This document shows, one piece after another, positions 23,406 to 31,519 of a stretch of DNA of 32,808 nt (position 1 is the stretch's first letter; each line of letters starts with the position of its first letter). This DNA comes from Gallionella sp. (GTDB taxonomy: Bacteria > Pseudomonadota > Gammaproteobacteria > Burkholderiales > Gallionellaceae): assembly GCA_023259035.1 (NCBI GenBank), contig JAHFRA010000026.1, positions 3,362 to 36,169 on the forward strand, given 5' to 3'. The notes below the pieces were generated by a model, which did no database searches, was not told the DNA's origin, and saw only the letters and a program-made list of their open reading frames with translations. A program made the position numbers and the translations under genes.

Positions 23406-23771
23406 CTATTTGCGAGGTTGGAGGTCAGCAGTAGGACATGGCACCCCTTTTTTAGAAATTTGAATCCAACCATCATTATCTTCATAGTTAACAATAAGCG
23501 CGTTATCAAGGCAGTTAATTTTCATTTTGGGCGAATTGAACATGCGATTTGGAGCATAGGTTACCAAATCATAACGCCAACCTTGCCTCTCTACGGAAAC
23601 GACCTTCTGCAACGCAGTATAAGTCTCCTCATCTGCTGTAATTGTTCTTTTTCCCATTTCATGTCCTTGCTTGAACTCAACATATGTGAATTCTTTCGGC
23701 AAAAGATTTACGGGGAATTCTATGCTGTAGAAAGGTAATATGCTCATTAAGATGGCTTTTATGAAGAACAT
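23406..23771 (-). CDS. Candidate immunity protein for the shorter Rhs tip
   Basis: 121 residues, family not recognised. The N-terminus MFFIKAILMSILPFYSIEF is hydrophobic and may be a signal or anchor. The rest is soluble-looking with mixed charge (TYVEFKQGHEMGKRTITADE, LDNALIVNYEDNDGWIQISK). Its ATG lies two bases after the stop of the shorter Rhs gene, a spacing that implies translational coupling and the usual toxin-immunity pairing. Export to the periplasm would suit a toxin acting there. The role rests on position only. Confidence 0.65.
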   Translation of the reverse strand: MFFIKAILMSILPFYSIEFPVNLLPKEFTYVEFKQGHEMGKRTITADEETYTALQKVVSVERQGWRYDLVTYAPNRMFNSPKMKINCLDNALIVNYEDNDGWIQISKKGVPCPTADLQPRK

Positions 23772-23773
23772 GC

Positions 23774-24958
23774 TTACCTCTGCCCCGCTCGCAAATTTTG
23801 AATTGCCTTCACAATAATGTCATATTGGCGATTCGAATAATCTCTGCAACTGTTCGAGGCAACATTGTATGGTCCAGTCCAATCACGCTGAAATTTGAGA
23901 TAAGCCTCGATTAGAGCATCCTCCTGCTGCGTCGTCTCAAACCGGCGCTGAATTTTTGTAATCGGATCGCTATCTGAATAAATCACGCCGCTACCAGGGA
24001 GACCTGGTTGCTGATGCCCTTGATAGGCCTCCCAAAGACCTTGCTGCGGCAAATCTCTACTAGACATACCAAAGCTCTGTCCATATTGACCATTGGGTGT
24101 GTCCACAACAATTTTTTGATGCAATCCACCAACGGCATCAGTATTCGCCACATATACGTCTAGTCCCGTCGGATCAGTCCACCTTAATGGGTTCCCATTG
24201 ACATAGGTGTAGGTATTTACCCCCCCAGCAAGACCGATGGGATCGCTCTGGCAATAGCGTCCTGTGGCAGGGTCGTAGCAATCGCGGAAGTAGTTGTAAT
24301 GCAGCCCCGTTTCCTTATCGAAATACTGCCCCGCAAACCTCAGATTGAAGTTGAAGATGCCTCGGTTGTTCGGATTCTCGTTCGGAGCATTATTGCCGAA
24401 CGCCTCCGAGCTATCCCACCTCCACACCAGATTGTTGCCCGCATCCGTAATCACCCTCGGCGTGTTCAAATGATCGCTGTGGATGTAATACACCTGAACC
24501 CCGGCCGGGCTGACCGTGAAGGATTGCGTCACCTGCGGCGCCGCGCCGTAACGGCTGTCCCCTGCCTGATCCGCCTGGATCGTACAGGTTCCTGTCGCTG
24601 CCAGCGTGACCGTGGTGCCGGTTACCGCGCATACCGCCGCTGTCGCTGACGTGAAGCCCACCGCCAGGTTCGAGGTGGCGGTAGCGCTGATGTTGAACGG
24701 CGCATCGCCCATCTTCCTGTCCGGCAGCGCGCCAAACGCGATGCTCTGGCTGGCCGGATCGACCGCGAACGATTGCGCCACCTGCGGCGCGGCGCTGATG
24801 TTGATGTCGCCCGCCTGGTCGGCGCTCAGCGTGCACAGGCCCGCGCCCCGGACGGTGGCGGTGCTGTTGGTGACGGTGCAGGTGGTTGGGGTGGCGGAGG
24901 CGAAGACCACTCCATTGTTCGATGCGCCGCCGGTGCAAGCCAGTGTGCCGACTTGGAT
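23774..24958 (-). pseudogene. 5'-truncated Rhs-type toxin gene with a second, different tip
   Basis: Open from inside the ISL3 remnant (a frame begins at 25045), but recognisable sequence starts near 24958. About one and a half Ig-like repeats are left; they are a hybrid of repeats 4 and 5 plus repeat 6 of the longer gene. The Rhs core follows (YYIHSDHLNTPR, RFAGQYFDKETGLHYNYFRD, YDPATGRYCQSDPIGLAGG, NTYTYVNGNPLRWTDPTGL). The tip of about 129 residues starts DVYVANTDAVGGLHQKIVVD and ends near GPYNVASNSCRDYSNRQYD. The His (GGLHQ) before Cys (SNSC) order again suggests a permuted papain-like fold. No native start remains, so it is an orphan tip that may serve only as a recombination donor. An immunity candidate follows two bases later. 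Confidence 0.78.
24696..24784. repeat. 89-bp repeat, copy 3 of 3
   Basis: Same sequence as 21729-21817 with at most one or two changes. The flanking about 200 bases on the left (24460-24695) also match 21495-21728. Confidence 0.9.
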
Positions 24959-25353
24959 GCCCTGATCTCTCATATCACGACTAAGCGTGCGGCTCGCGCC
25001 TGGATGTACCGCGAACAACTGCGCGATATTCTTGAACGCAAACAAATCAATGTCGTTTCTGCATTGTTGGCACAGTGGTGTACCAATGTCATGCGATCAA
25101 AAGTTGAGCCGATGAAGGAGGTCGCTAAAATGATTCGCAGCCATTTCGACGGCATCGTGGCTTGGGCACAGACTCGGCAAACCAACGGTTTCCTCGAAGC
25201 CCTCAATGGTTTGTTTCAAGCGGCCAAACGTAAGGCGCGTGGCTACACCAGCATTCACACCATGCGCACAGTGATATTTCTCATCGCTGGCAAGCTCGAT
25301 TTTCAAAGGTTTAACCCTCATGCCGTTTAATCCACTCGTTTTTCAAAAGAGCC
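24957..25353 (+). mobile_element. ISL3-family insertion sequence remnant (transposase C-terminus and right end)
   Basis: On the plus strand, 24957-25330 encodes the last about 125 residues of an ISL3-type transposase: RAARAWMYREQLRDI, then VEPMKEVAKMIRSHFDGIVA, TNGFLEALNGLFQAAKRKAR and TVIFLIAGKLDF are family blocks. The right end is probably the TTTTTCAAAAGAGCC at 25339-25353, which resembles ISL3 termini (GGCTCTTTTGAAAA inward). The left part of the element and most of the transposase are gone; sequence switches directly to the Rhs repeat near 24957. So an insertion was followed by a deletion that also removed the front of the shorter Rhs gene. Confidence 0.85.
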
Positions 25354-25904
25354 TATATTTTGGTTGTTTCCGACAGGCTATGCAGATAATTATTTTTTAC
25401 TTGCACGTAATGCTCGGCCGAGTATCTCAGGTAAGCGGTTTCTTCAGGGGTTAGCGCGCGGACGGCTTTTACGGGACGACCCACATAAAGCATTCCGCTT
25501 TCCAGCACTTTACCTGGCGGGACCAGGCTGCCTGCGCCGATCATGACGTGATCAGGAATAACGGCGTCATCCATAATGATCGATCCCATCCCGATCATGC
25601 ACTCATTTCCGATCGTGCAGCCATGGAGAATGACGGAGTGTCCAACAGTTACATAATCCCCGACCACTAAGGGCGAACCGTCAGGCTTATCCGGCGTCTT
25701 GTGGGATACATGCCCCATCGTGAAGTCCTGCACGTTGCTGCTTTGCCCGATCACAATGTGGTTTACATCGCCCCGCAAAACCGCGTTGCACCAGATTGAG
25801 CTGTCATTGCCGATGCGTACATTGCCGATGATCTGGCAGGAGGCGTGGAAATAGACGCGTGCCCCGAGAGTTGGCGTGTCGTCGAGATAAGCAGCTAGAG
25901 GCAT
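25353..25904 (-). CDS. Gamma-class carbonic anhydrase-like hexapeptide-repeat protein
   Basis: A left-handed beta-helix protein of 183 residues (YrdA/CaiE/PaaY-like). Hexapeptide turns run through about 10-140 (IGNVRIGNDSSIWCNAVLRG, then VNHIVIGQSSNVQD). The three metal-binding His of gamma-carbonic anhydrases are represented by H65 or H68 (GHVSH), H89 and H94 (VGHSVILHGC). Trimeric and cytosolic, it would hydrate CO2 or act as an acyltransferase-like protein; activity in this subfamily is often not demonstrated. The stop codon falls exactly at the ISL3 boundary, so the last residues may have been altered by that insertion. No obvious ribosome-binding site was seen before the ATG. Confidence 0.9.
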   Translation of the reverse strand: MPLAAYLDDTPTLGARVYFHASCQIIGNVRIGNDSSIWCNAVLRGDVNHIVIGQSSNVQDFTMGHVSHKTPDKPDGSPLVVGDYVTVGHSVILHGCTIGNECMIGMGSIIMDDAVIPDHVMIGAGSLVPPGKVLESGMLYVGRPVKAVRALTPEETAYLRYSAEHYVQVKNNYLHSLSETTKI

Positions 25905-25976
25905 GAAGGCTCCACAGGTAAAAATAATAAATTGATAAACGGTTGAGGTTGCATTTTTAACGCACCGGACAGCATT

Positions 25977-27170
25977 TTAACTTTTTCCGAAAATTTGGGC
26001 AGCCGCTAAAAGCTGACCATCCTGACCCCGCGCGCCCAGCAAGGATATGCCGATCGGGCAACCATCTTTTTCTATCAGCGGTATCGAAACTTGCGGTAGC
26101 CCGGCAACGGTAGCGATGCAGGTATGCCTCATTGTATTGACGCGGGATGCCCTTGCTTCATCTATGGGCCTGCCCTTTAAAGGTGCGATACCGGGGGCGG
26201 TCGGGAAAACAATTATAGTGCCGGGAGAAATAATGTTTTCAATCTGGCTGATCAGCCATTTTCTGACCAGTCTTTTTGCTTCCATATCATCGCGACTGAC
26301 AGAAGATATTTTTTCCAGCCTGCCGCGTATCTCTTCGCCGAAAGAGTCGATATTCTGGAAAATCCATTTGCCGTGCGCCTGATTCAACTCCCACCATTGG
26401 ATATTTCTTAGCACTTCGATCCAGGTTGAAAAATCCGGTTTGCCTAATTCAGTTTCGATAATCTCGACGGGCAAGCTGGATAATGTTCGAACAAAAGCGT
26501 TGTACTTTGATGCAATGCCAGTATCTTCCGTGCCGGGTTCTTTCGTACAGGGCAAATCGCGCGCTATCACAAATTTGTCGATCTTAAATTCTGGTATCTC
26601 GATGCCGAGCAGCACGCCGCCCACTTTTGCCAGAACATCCGGCGTTCTGGCAAACCAGCCGACCGTATCAAAGCTGTGCGCCATCGGGTGAATGCCTTGC
26701 AGCGAAATGGCGCCATGCGTCGGACGAAAACCGTAAATGCCGCAATAAGATGCCGGGATGCGCACGGAGCCGGCAGTATCGGTGCCCAGAGCAAAATCCA
26801 CCAGGCCACCGGCGACTGCTGATGCAGACCCGCTGGAAGAACCACCCGGAATTCTATTCGGGCATTTGGAGTTTAACGGGGTGCCGTATTGGGCGTTTTC
26901 GCCATCAAGAGAAAACGCCATTTCGTCTGAAATGGTTTTGCCGATCAGTGTGGCGCCTTCATTCAACAGCATTTCTACGGATGGCGCCGTTGTCTGCGCT
27001 ACCGGATGCGTGTTTTTCCAGAGGGGATTTCCGGCGCCCGTAACAAATCCTCTAACATCGAAAAGTTCTTTTACTGCAAAAGTCAGCGATGAAAGCTTCC
27101 CCTCCATGTTCGGGTTAACTGTGATCATCTCACCGGGGACAAAAGCATTGCAAGTATCGGCTGGTTTCAT
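25977..27170 (-). CDS. Amidase (amidase signature family)
   Basis: 397-residue hydrolase of the amidase signature family, cleaving C-N amide bonds through a Ser-cisSer-Lys triad. All three sites are present: K34 in FAVKELFDV, the cis-Ser in PGGSSSGSASA (109-117), and the nucleophile S135 in GTDTAGSVRIPAS. The C-terminal GLPQVSIPL and GCPIGISLLGARGQDGQLL blocks are also typical. The substrate cannot be told. It is shorter than GatA, and there is no gatB/gatC partner, so it is a stand-alone amidase. It lies 72 bases upstream of the carbonic anhydrase-like gene on the same strand and may be transcribed with it. Start chosen at the first ATG; a second ATG 14 codons in is possible. Confidence 0.92.
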   Translation of the reverse strand: MKPADTCNAFVPGEMITVNPNMEGKLSSLTFAVKELFDVRGFVTGAGNPLWKNTHPVAQTTAPSVEMLLNEGATLIGKTISDEMAFSLDGENAQYGTPLNSKCPNRIPGGSSSGSASAVAGGLVDFALGTDTAGSVRIPASYCGIYGFRPTHGAISLQGIHPMAHSFDTVGWFARTPDVLAKVGGVLLGIEIPEFKIDKFVIARDLPCTKEPGTEDTGIASKYNAFVRTLSSLPVEIIETELGKPDFSTWIEVLRNIQWWELNQAHGKWIFQNIDSFGEEIRGRLEKISSVSRDDMEAKRLVRKWLISQIENIISPGTIIVFPTAPGIAPLKGRPIDEARASRVNTMRHTCIATVAGLPQVSIPLIEKDGCPIGISLLGARGQDGQLLAAAQIFGKS

Positions 27171-27545
27171 AAGCGGGCTTGTTGGGTAGATAGAAACGGG
27201 CGGGTTCGCGCAAGTGAGCGATGATCGGTATCAAGATCGCATGTGTACCATTCGCCAATACCAGTTCATGACCCGCCATTATATAGTTTGAAGTCAGAGA
27301 TTACCCGATTGCCAGTCATCCAGATTGCCAGTCATCCAGAAATTCGACCGTTCGTCCGGCCAGTCTGCCAATCATCCAAAAGCTTGACCATTCGTAGCAA
27401 AGGCTTTGATCTTTGGGTTAATGAGTCCCGATAATACGGACATATAGCGACAAGCAAAGTGTCTAAAGATCAGGGTTTGAAGAGGAAGAAAGGGATAAGA
27501 GACCGCTTCCCTGTTGGCAAACAAATAACATTGGAGAACTTGCAA
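27171..27545. other. Intergenic region between amidase and small membrane peptide gene
   Basis: About 375 bases with no supported gene. It contains the direct repeats described at 27307-27395 and must carry the promoter of the minus-strand amidase. A GTG-started frame from 27459 runs into the small peptide gene, but its first 29 codons are charged and unlike a membrane leader. Confidence 0.4.
27307..27395. repeat. Tandem and 40-bp-spaced direct repeats
   Basis: GATTGCCAGTCATCCA occurs twice head to tail (27307-27322, 27323-27338). A 31-bp segment at 27325-27355 is then repeated with several changes at 27365-27395 (shared blocks TGCCA-TCATCCA and TTCGT). Only two to three copies, no spacers of CRISPR type. 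Confidence 0.75.
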
Positions 27546-27683
27546 ATGACTACCACAATTATCGGCATCATCATCACCGCCCTCGCCATCGAAGTAGACA
27601 AGATAACGTTATACCAGCACTACAGCCTTCCGTTGGTTGCTTTCGCGGGTGTATTGACTGTCATCATCTCACTCGTGCTGTAG
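27546..27683 (+). CDS. Small hydrophobic peptide, 45 residues
   Basis: Starts MTTTIIGIIITALAIEVDKI and ends LPLVAFAGVLTVIISLVL: two hydrophobic segments of about 12 and 18 residues separated by a short polar loop. GGAGA sits about seven bases before the ATG, which makes translation plausible. No family recognised. Possibly an inner-membrane micropeptide. It stands alone between two non-coding stretches. Confidence 0.45.
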   Translation: MTTTIIGIIITALAIEVDKITLYQHYSLPLVAFAGVLTVIISLVL

Positions 27684-28018
27684 ATTGAGTGTAAGGAGCC
27701 TCAAGAAACCTGATTTTTCCAATCTGCGAATCCCAATCTGCGAATCGAAGACCAGCGTCACGTGCGCGAGGTATCCAACGCACGAGGAAGCCACCGGGCC
27801 ACGCCTAACTTGCCGGTAGATGTCATTGGCGTTTTTGTGTCGGCGCAAACTTGAACGTCTCTTGTGATGACGATGCAATATGCCAAAACCGGAAAATCAT
27901 CCACAACCTGAGCTGTTTCAGAGATAATCTGAGGGCAGGTCAAAATTCAATGCATTATCCGGGTCAGATACGCGCATTCCAAAAACGAATTATTTCCAAT
28001 CAACTTCAGGGAGCAATC
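27684..28018. other. Intergenic region with a 14-bp tandem duplication
   Basis: About 335 bases with no supported gene. CCAATCTGCGAATC is present twice in tandem (27719-27732 and 27733-27746). The right end contains the AGGGAG ribosome-binding site of the DUF3617 gene; the frame upstream of that ATG is open but non-protein-like. Confidence 0.4.
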
Positions 28019-29017
28019 ATGAATAAACGCCTCACCGCCATTCTTGCCATGATAACCGGTTTGTTGAGCACCGCAGCATGTGCCGTGCCCGGTGAGTACT
28101 GGGAAGTTACCTCCAAAATGGAAATGCCAGGCATGCCTTTCGCGATGCCCGCCACCACCGTTAAGGTGTGCATTCCACCGGGGGAAGAAAAAGATCCCCG
28201 GCGTATGCGGGACAAAAAAAGCAATTGCGAATTTACGGATGTTAAAACGTCAGGCAATAAGGTCAGCTATAAGGGGAAGTGCGTCGAGAAAGATGGAACC
28301 ATGAACATGGAAGGAGAAAACACCTACGAGCGCGACAGCTATCACGGCATCATGCACATGACCGGCAAGTCTCAGGGGCATGATATGGACATGAAGATGA
28401 CCTCCAGCAGCAAACGGATTGGCGGCAGTTGCGACAGCGAAGAGCTGGTAAAGAAGATGCAGGCACAAACAAAAGAGATGACGGACAAGATGTGCGATAC
28501 GTCGGATTTCGATACGCGGAAATGGATTGGCTCGGCCAGCATGTTTATCACGCCACAACCTGCTTGTCAGGGCAAGAAGGAGGCGCTGTGTGATGCCGTG
28601 CGCAAGGACTCGCCCCGTGATGCCGGCACTTACCAGACTTTGGTCTCCTCAGAGAAAAGTAACGGAAACCTGATTACCAAGGCTTGCGGGTTGGACATGG
28701 CTGCCATCACCAAGTCCGTCTGCAAGACGCTCAATGGCAAGAATTACAGCCAGTTATCCGCGTCCTGTCCTGCGGATGCCAAGGCGTATCGTGAGTATGA
28801 GCGCCGCAAGGGATGCGAAGGCCGCAGCTACACGGCCCAAACAAAAGCCGAGGACTTCAAGAAATGCATGAGCGGGATGAATGCCGACGAGAGTTCTGAT
28901 GACAGTGGGCAGAGTGAAGCGTTCGCACCGGACAAACCGGGCAAATCATCTGCCAACAACCCGGCTGCCGATGTGCTGGAAGGCGCCAAAAAGCTGAAGG
29001 GCATATTCGGGTTCTAA
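28019..29017 (+). CDS. DUF3617 domain-containing exported protein
   Basis: 332 residues. Signal peptide MNKRLTAILAMITGLLSTAA-CAVPG: the cysteine at about 21 could also make it a lipoprotein, but no good lipobox is seen. About 24-150 matches DUF3617 (GEYWEVTSKMEMPGMPFAMP, KVCIPPG, CEFTDVKTSGNKVSYKGKC), a family of unknown function common in beta- and gammaproteobacteria. The rest (about 165-300) has many paired cysteines and ends in GAKKLKGIFGF. The ATG is backed by AGGGAG; a far upstream start is unlikely. The next gene begins at the base after its stop, so the two form an operon. Confidence 0.85.
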   Translation: MNKRLTAILAMITGLLSTAACAVPGEYWEVTSKMEMPGMPFAMPATTVKVCIPPGEEKDPRRMRDKKSNCEFTDVKTSGNKVSYKGKCVEKDGTMNMEGENTYERDSYHGIMHMTGKSQGHDMDMKMTSSSKRIGGSCDSEELVKKMQAQTKEMTDKMCDTSDFDTRKWIGSASMFITPQPACQGKKEALCDAVRKDSPRDAGTYQTLVSSEKSNGNLITKACGLDMAAITKSVCKTLNGKNYSQLSASCPADAKAYREYERRKGCEGRSYTAQTKAEDFKKCMSGMNADESSDDSGQSEAFAPDKPGKSSANNPAADVLEGAKKLKGIFGF

Positions 29018-29818
29018 GTGCGTACAGGAGTTTTCATCGGGCTGTGGTTGCTGTCCCAAACAGTTTGGGCAGTATCACAGCCCGATCCATTTCCGCAAAT
29101 TGCCGATGCTTATCGGGTGGAGATTGATGGCGCTGTGACTTGGGAAAAACAGGCCGATAGACCCCTGCCGCCCGCCAGTCTGACCAAGCTGATGACCGCG
29201 CTGTTGGTGCTGGAGCAAGGACGCTTGGAGGATGTGGTGATTGTCAGCCAGGCTGCCACCCGCGAAACCGGTTCTCGCCTCGCTCTCAAACCCGGCGAAC
29301 ACTTCCGCGTACAAGACCTGCTTGCCGCCACGCTGCTCCATTCGGCGAATGATGCCTGTCACGCACTGGCAGACCATTTTGCCGGCAGCGAGGGCGCCTT
29401 CGTGACCCGGATGAATCGCCGCGCACAGGAACTGGGGTTGCGCAACACCCGGTTTCAAAACGCCTGCGGGCACGATGCACCCGGCCACTATTCCTCCGCT
29501 CACGACCTCGCCCGTTTGGGGCGCGAGCTGCTCAAACATCCGCAAGTCATCCCCGTTACCTCGCTCAAGCGCACGACCATCACCGCATTGGAAGGCAAGC
29601 AATACAACGCGACAAACAAGAATGCGCTGGTCGGTCGCTACGGCGGCGCGCTCGGCCTCAAGACCGGATACACCGCCAAGGCGGGCAAGTGCCTTGTGGC
29701 CTACGCCAAACGCGGGGGGCACGAGGTGCTGCTGGTAATGCTGCATGGCAAAGACCGCTGGTGGGATGCGGCAGACATTCTCGATCTCGCTTTCGACCAT
29801 GCGCACACGGTTCCCTGA
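29018..29818 (+). CDS. D-alanyl-D-alanine carboxypeptidase (PBP5/6-like, S11 family)
   Basis: Periplasmic serine DD-carboxypeptidase of 266 residues trimming the last D-Ala of peptidoglycan stem peptides. Signal peptide at about 1-18 (GVFIGLWLLSQTVWA). Active-site motifs: S54-L-T-K57, S109-A-N111 and K215-T-G217. It is shorter than PBP5 because it lacks the C-terminal beta-sandwich and the amphipathic membrane anchor, similar to the shorter DacC/PbpG-like forms. Starts with GTG immediately after the DUF3617 stop, indicating translational coupling. The following membrane-protein gene overlaps its end by 20 bases. Confidence 0.93.
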   Translation: MRTGVFIGLWLLSQTVWAVSQPDPFPQIADAYRVEIDGAVTWEKQADRPLPPASLTKLMTALLVLEQGRLEDVVIVSQAATRETGSRLALKPGEHFRVQDLLAATLLHSANDACHALADHFAGSEGAFVTRMNRRAQELGLRNTRFQNACGHDAPGHYSSAHDLARLGRELLKHPQVIPVTSLKRTTITALEGKQYNATNKNALVGRYGGALGLKTGYTAKAGKCLVAYAKRGGHEVLLVMLHGKDRWWDAADILDLAFDHAHTVP

Positions 29819-31184
29819 AACAAATACCGGCGTACTGGTGTGGCTGATATTGGTAATTCTGGTCTGCTACGCCAATGCGCTGACCAGCGGATTCCAGTTT
29901 GACGACTTCAACGTCATCGTCAACAATCCGCGCGTGCATTCCTGGTCAAGCTGGATGGAGGGCTTGACCCTCGGCATCCGGCCCCTGCTCAAGTTCAGCT
30001 ACACACTCAACTGGACGATGGGCATGGGCGTGATCGGCTTCCACGTTACCAATCTGCTGATCCATCTGGTGAACGCTTACCTTGTCTATCGGCTGGCGAA
30101 AGAATTTGCGGGTCAGCAATGGCAAGCGGATGCGTTGCGGGACATCCCGCTGTTGGTTGCATTGCTGTTCGCTGTTCACCCTATCCATACCGAGGCAGTC
30201 ACCTACATATGCGGCCGCTCCACCTCATTGATGACGCTGTTCTATCTGGCCGGGTTACTCGCTTACATCAGCGGTCGCACACAGCAAAGCGGCATCAAAA
30301 TGTACGGACTGACTCCGCTGTTTTTTGTCATCGCCTTGAGCGTCAAAGAAACCGCCGTAACGTTTCCGCTGGCGCTGTTGCTATGGGAATACGCCTGCGG
30401 CGGAAAATGGCAGCGCGCCCTGACGCCGCAATGGCCGAACTGGCTGGTGTTGATCCTGAGTGCACTGGTTTTTCTGTTCAGCGACGGCTACCTGTCGCAA
30501 ATGGAACGCAGCGCCCAGTTCAATTCCTTGCAAGGGAACGCGGCAACGGAACTTTCCGGCTTCGCCTACCTGATGCGCCAATTGGCTTCACCGTTATGGC
30601 TGAACATCGATCCGGGCCTGCCGCTGCTACACGATCTTTCCGCCAGTTGGTTGCAACTGGTATTCTTCGTTGCGCTGCTCGCGCTGATGTTCGCCTGCTG
30701 GCGCAGACGCCCGTGGATCGGCTTCGCTTTGGCGTGGGCGATGTTGCAGTTGATCCCGCTGCACCTGTTCCTGCCGCGCATCGACATCGTCAATGATCGT
30801 CAAATGTATCTGGCCGACTGGCCACTGCTTCTTGCTTTGTGTATCGAGGTCCGGTTGTGGACGAGCGGAACAAGAACCCGAGTTTTCGCCGCGCTGCTGT
30901 TGTCAGGTTTGGCTTTTCTCACCGTGTTGCGTAACCAGGATTACGCCAGTGAAATAAGTTTGTGGGAAGATACCGTGATGAAATCGCCCGACAAGGCGCG
31001 CGTACACAACAACCTCGGCTATGCTTACATGCTCGCCCATCGCCATGATGAAGCGCGGCGCGAATTCACCAGCGCGCTGCAACTCGATCCGCGTCTCTAC
31101 AAGGCGCGCTACAATCTCTATCGGCTGGATGACGAAGCCAGTTCCCCGGGCGAGAAAAATGAGAACTCAACGACAGTCCCTTGA
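29799..31184 (+). CDS. Polytopic membrane protein with C-terminal TPR (TMTC/PMT-like)
   Basis: 461 residues from the ATG inside the end of the carboxypeptidase gene; a start 18 codons upstream is less likely. Many hydrophobic helices span about 10-370 (VLVWLILVILVCYANAL, VALLFAVHPIHTEAVTYICG, TPLFFVIALSVKETAVTFPL and others). A periplasm-type loop carries FQFDDFNVIVNNPRVH, with the DD motif typical of GT-C glycosyltransferases and TMTC proteins. The C-terminus has one or two TPR units (ARVHNNLGYAYMLAHRHDEA, then FTSALQLDPRLYKARYNL). A sugar or lipid-linked mannosyl transfer role is family inference; the substrate is unknown. It may act on envelope proteins with its operon partners. Confidence 0.82.
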   Translation: MRTRFPETNTGVLVWLILVILVCYANALTSGFQFDDFNVIVNNPRVHSWSSWMEGLTLGIRPLLKFSYTLNWTMGMGVIGFHVTNLLIHLVNAYLVYRLAKEFAGQQWQADALRDIPLLVALLFAVHPIHTEAVTYICGRSTSLMTLFYLAGLLAYISGRTQQSGIKMYGLTPLFFVIALSVKETAVTFPLALLLWEYACGGKWQRALTPQWPNWLVLILSALVFLFSDGYLSQMERSAQFNSLQGNAATELSGFAYLMRQLASPLWLNIDPGLPLLHDLSASWLQLVFFVALLALMFACWRRRPWIGFALAWAMLQLIPLHLFLPRIDIVNDRQMYLADWPLLLALCIEVRLWTSGTRTRVFAALLLSGLAFLTVLRNQDYASEISLWEDTVMKSPDKARVHNNLGYAYMLAHRHDEARREFTSALQLDPRLYKARYNLYRLDDEASSPGEKNENSTTVP

Positions 31185-31519
31185 TGGCTTTGTGACACTG
31201 TAGAATTAAGCAGATGAACGGATTGAAGCTTGCTCACTATTTATTGCCCAAAGGAGAACAACAGTCTGGATACTTTGATCTATATCCATAAAGGATTTTT
31301 GCTGCTAGATTGCGGTTTCAGTATTTTCAGCTCCTCCATGTTCCTGTGTTATAGCAAGATAGCTGAGGCCACTAATCGCCGAGGTTGGCAGCGCAGGCTT
31401 TTTAGTGGGTAGCATCCAGCGGGCAAGAATATTTATGGGGGTTACCATGCGGTTACGCGGATGGTGGCAGTGAATCATTAGTTCACTGTAGCAAGTTCAA
31501 CCAACAGCAAAGGATAAAC
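31185..31519. other. Intergenic region with an orphan leader copy
   Basis: About 335 bases; no gene supported. A short frame at 31230-31412 lacks a start with ribosome-binding site and family features. The region holds the leader duplicate at 31215-31263 and the AAAGGA ribosome-binding site of the OmpA-domain gene near 31510. Confidence 0.45.
31215..31263 (+). repeat. Orphan copy of the oxidoreductase leader
   Basis: 49 bases matching 32480-32528 at 43 positions, including the TTGCTCACTATTTATT block and a ribosome-binding site (AAAGGAG). Where the second copy reads ACATG, this copy reads ACAGT, so no gene starts here. Confidence 0.8.

Noticed and set aside
27307..27395. Direct repeats considered as a CRISPR array
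   Set aside because: Only two to three units, no regular unique spacers, no cas genes in the window.
31230..31412. Short open frame after the orphan leader copy
   Set aside because: Does not start at the position given by the leader and shows no family features.
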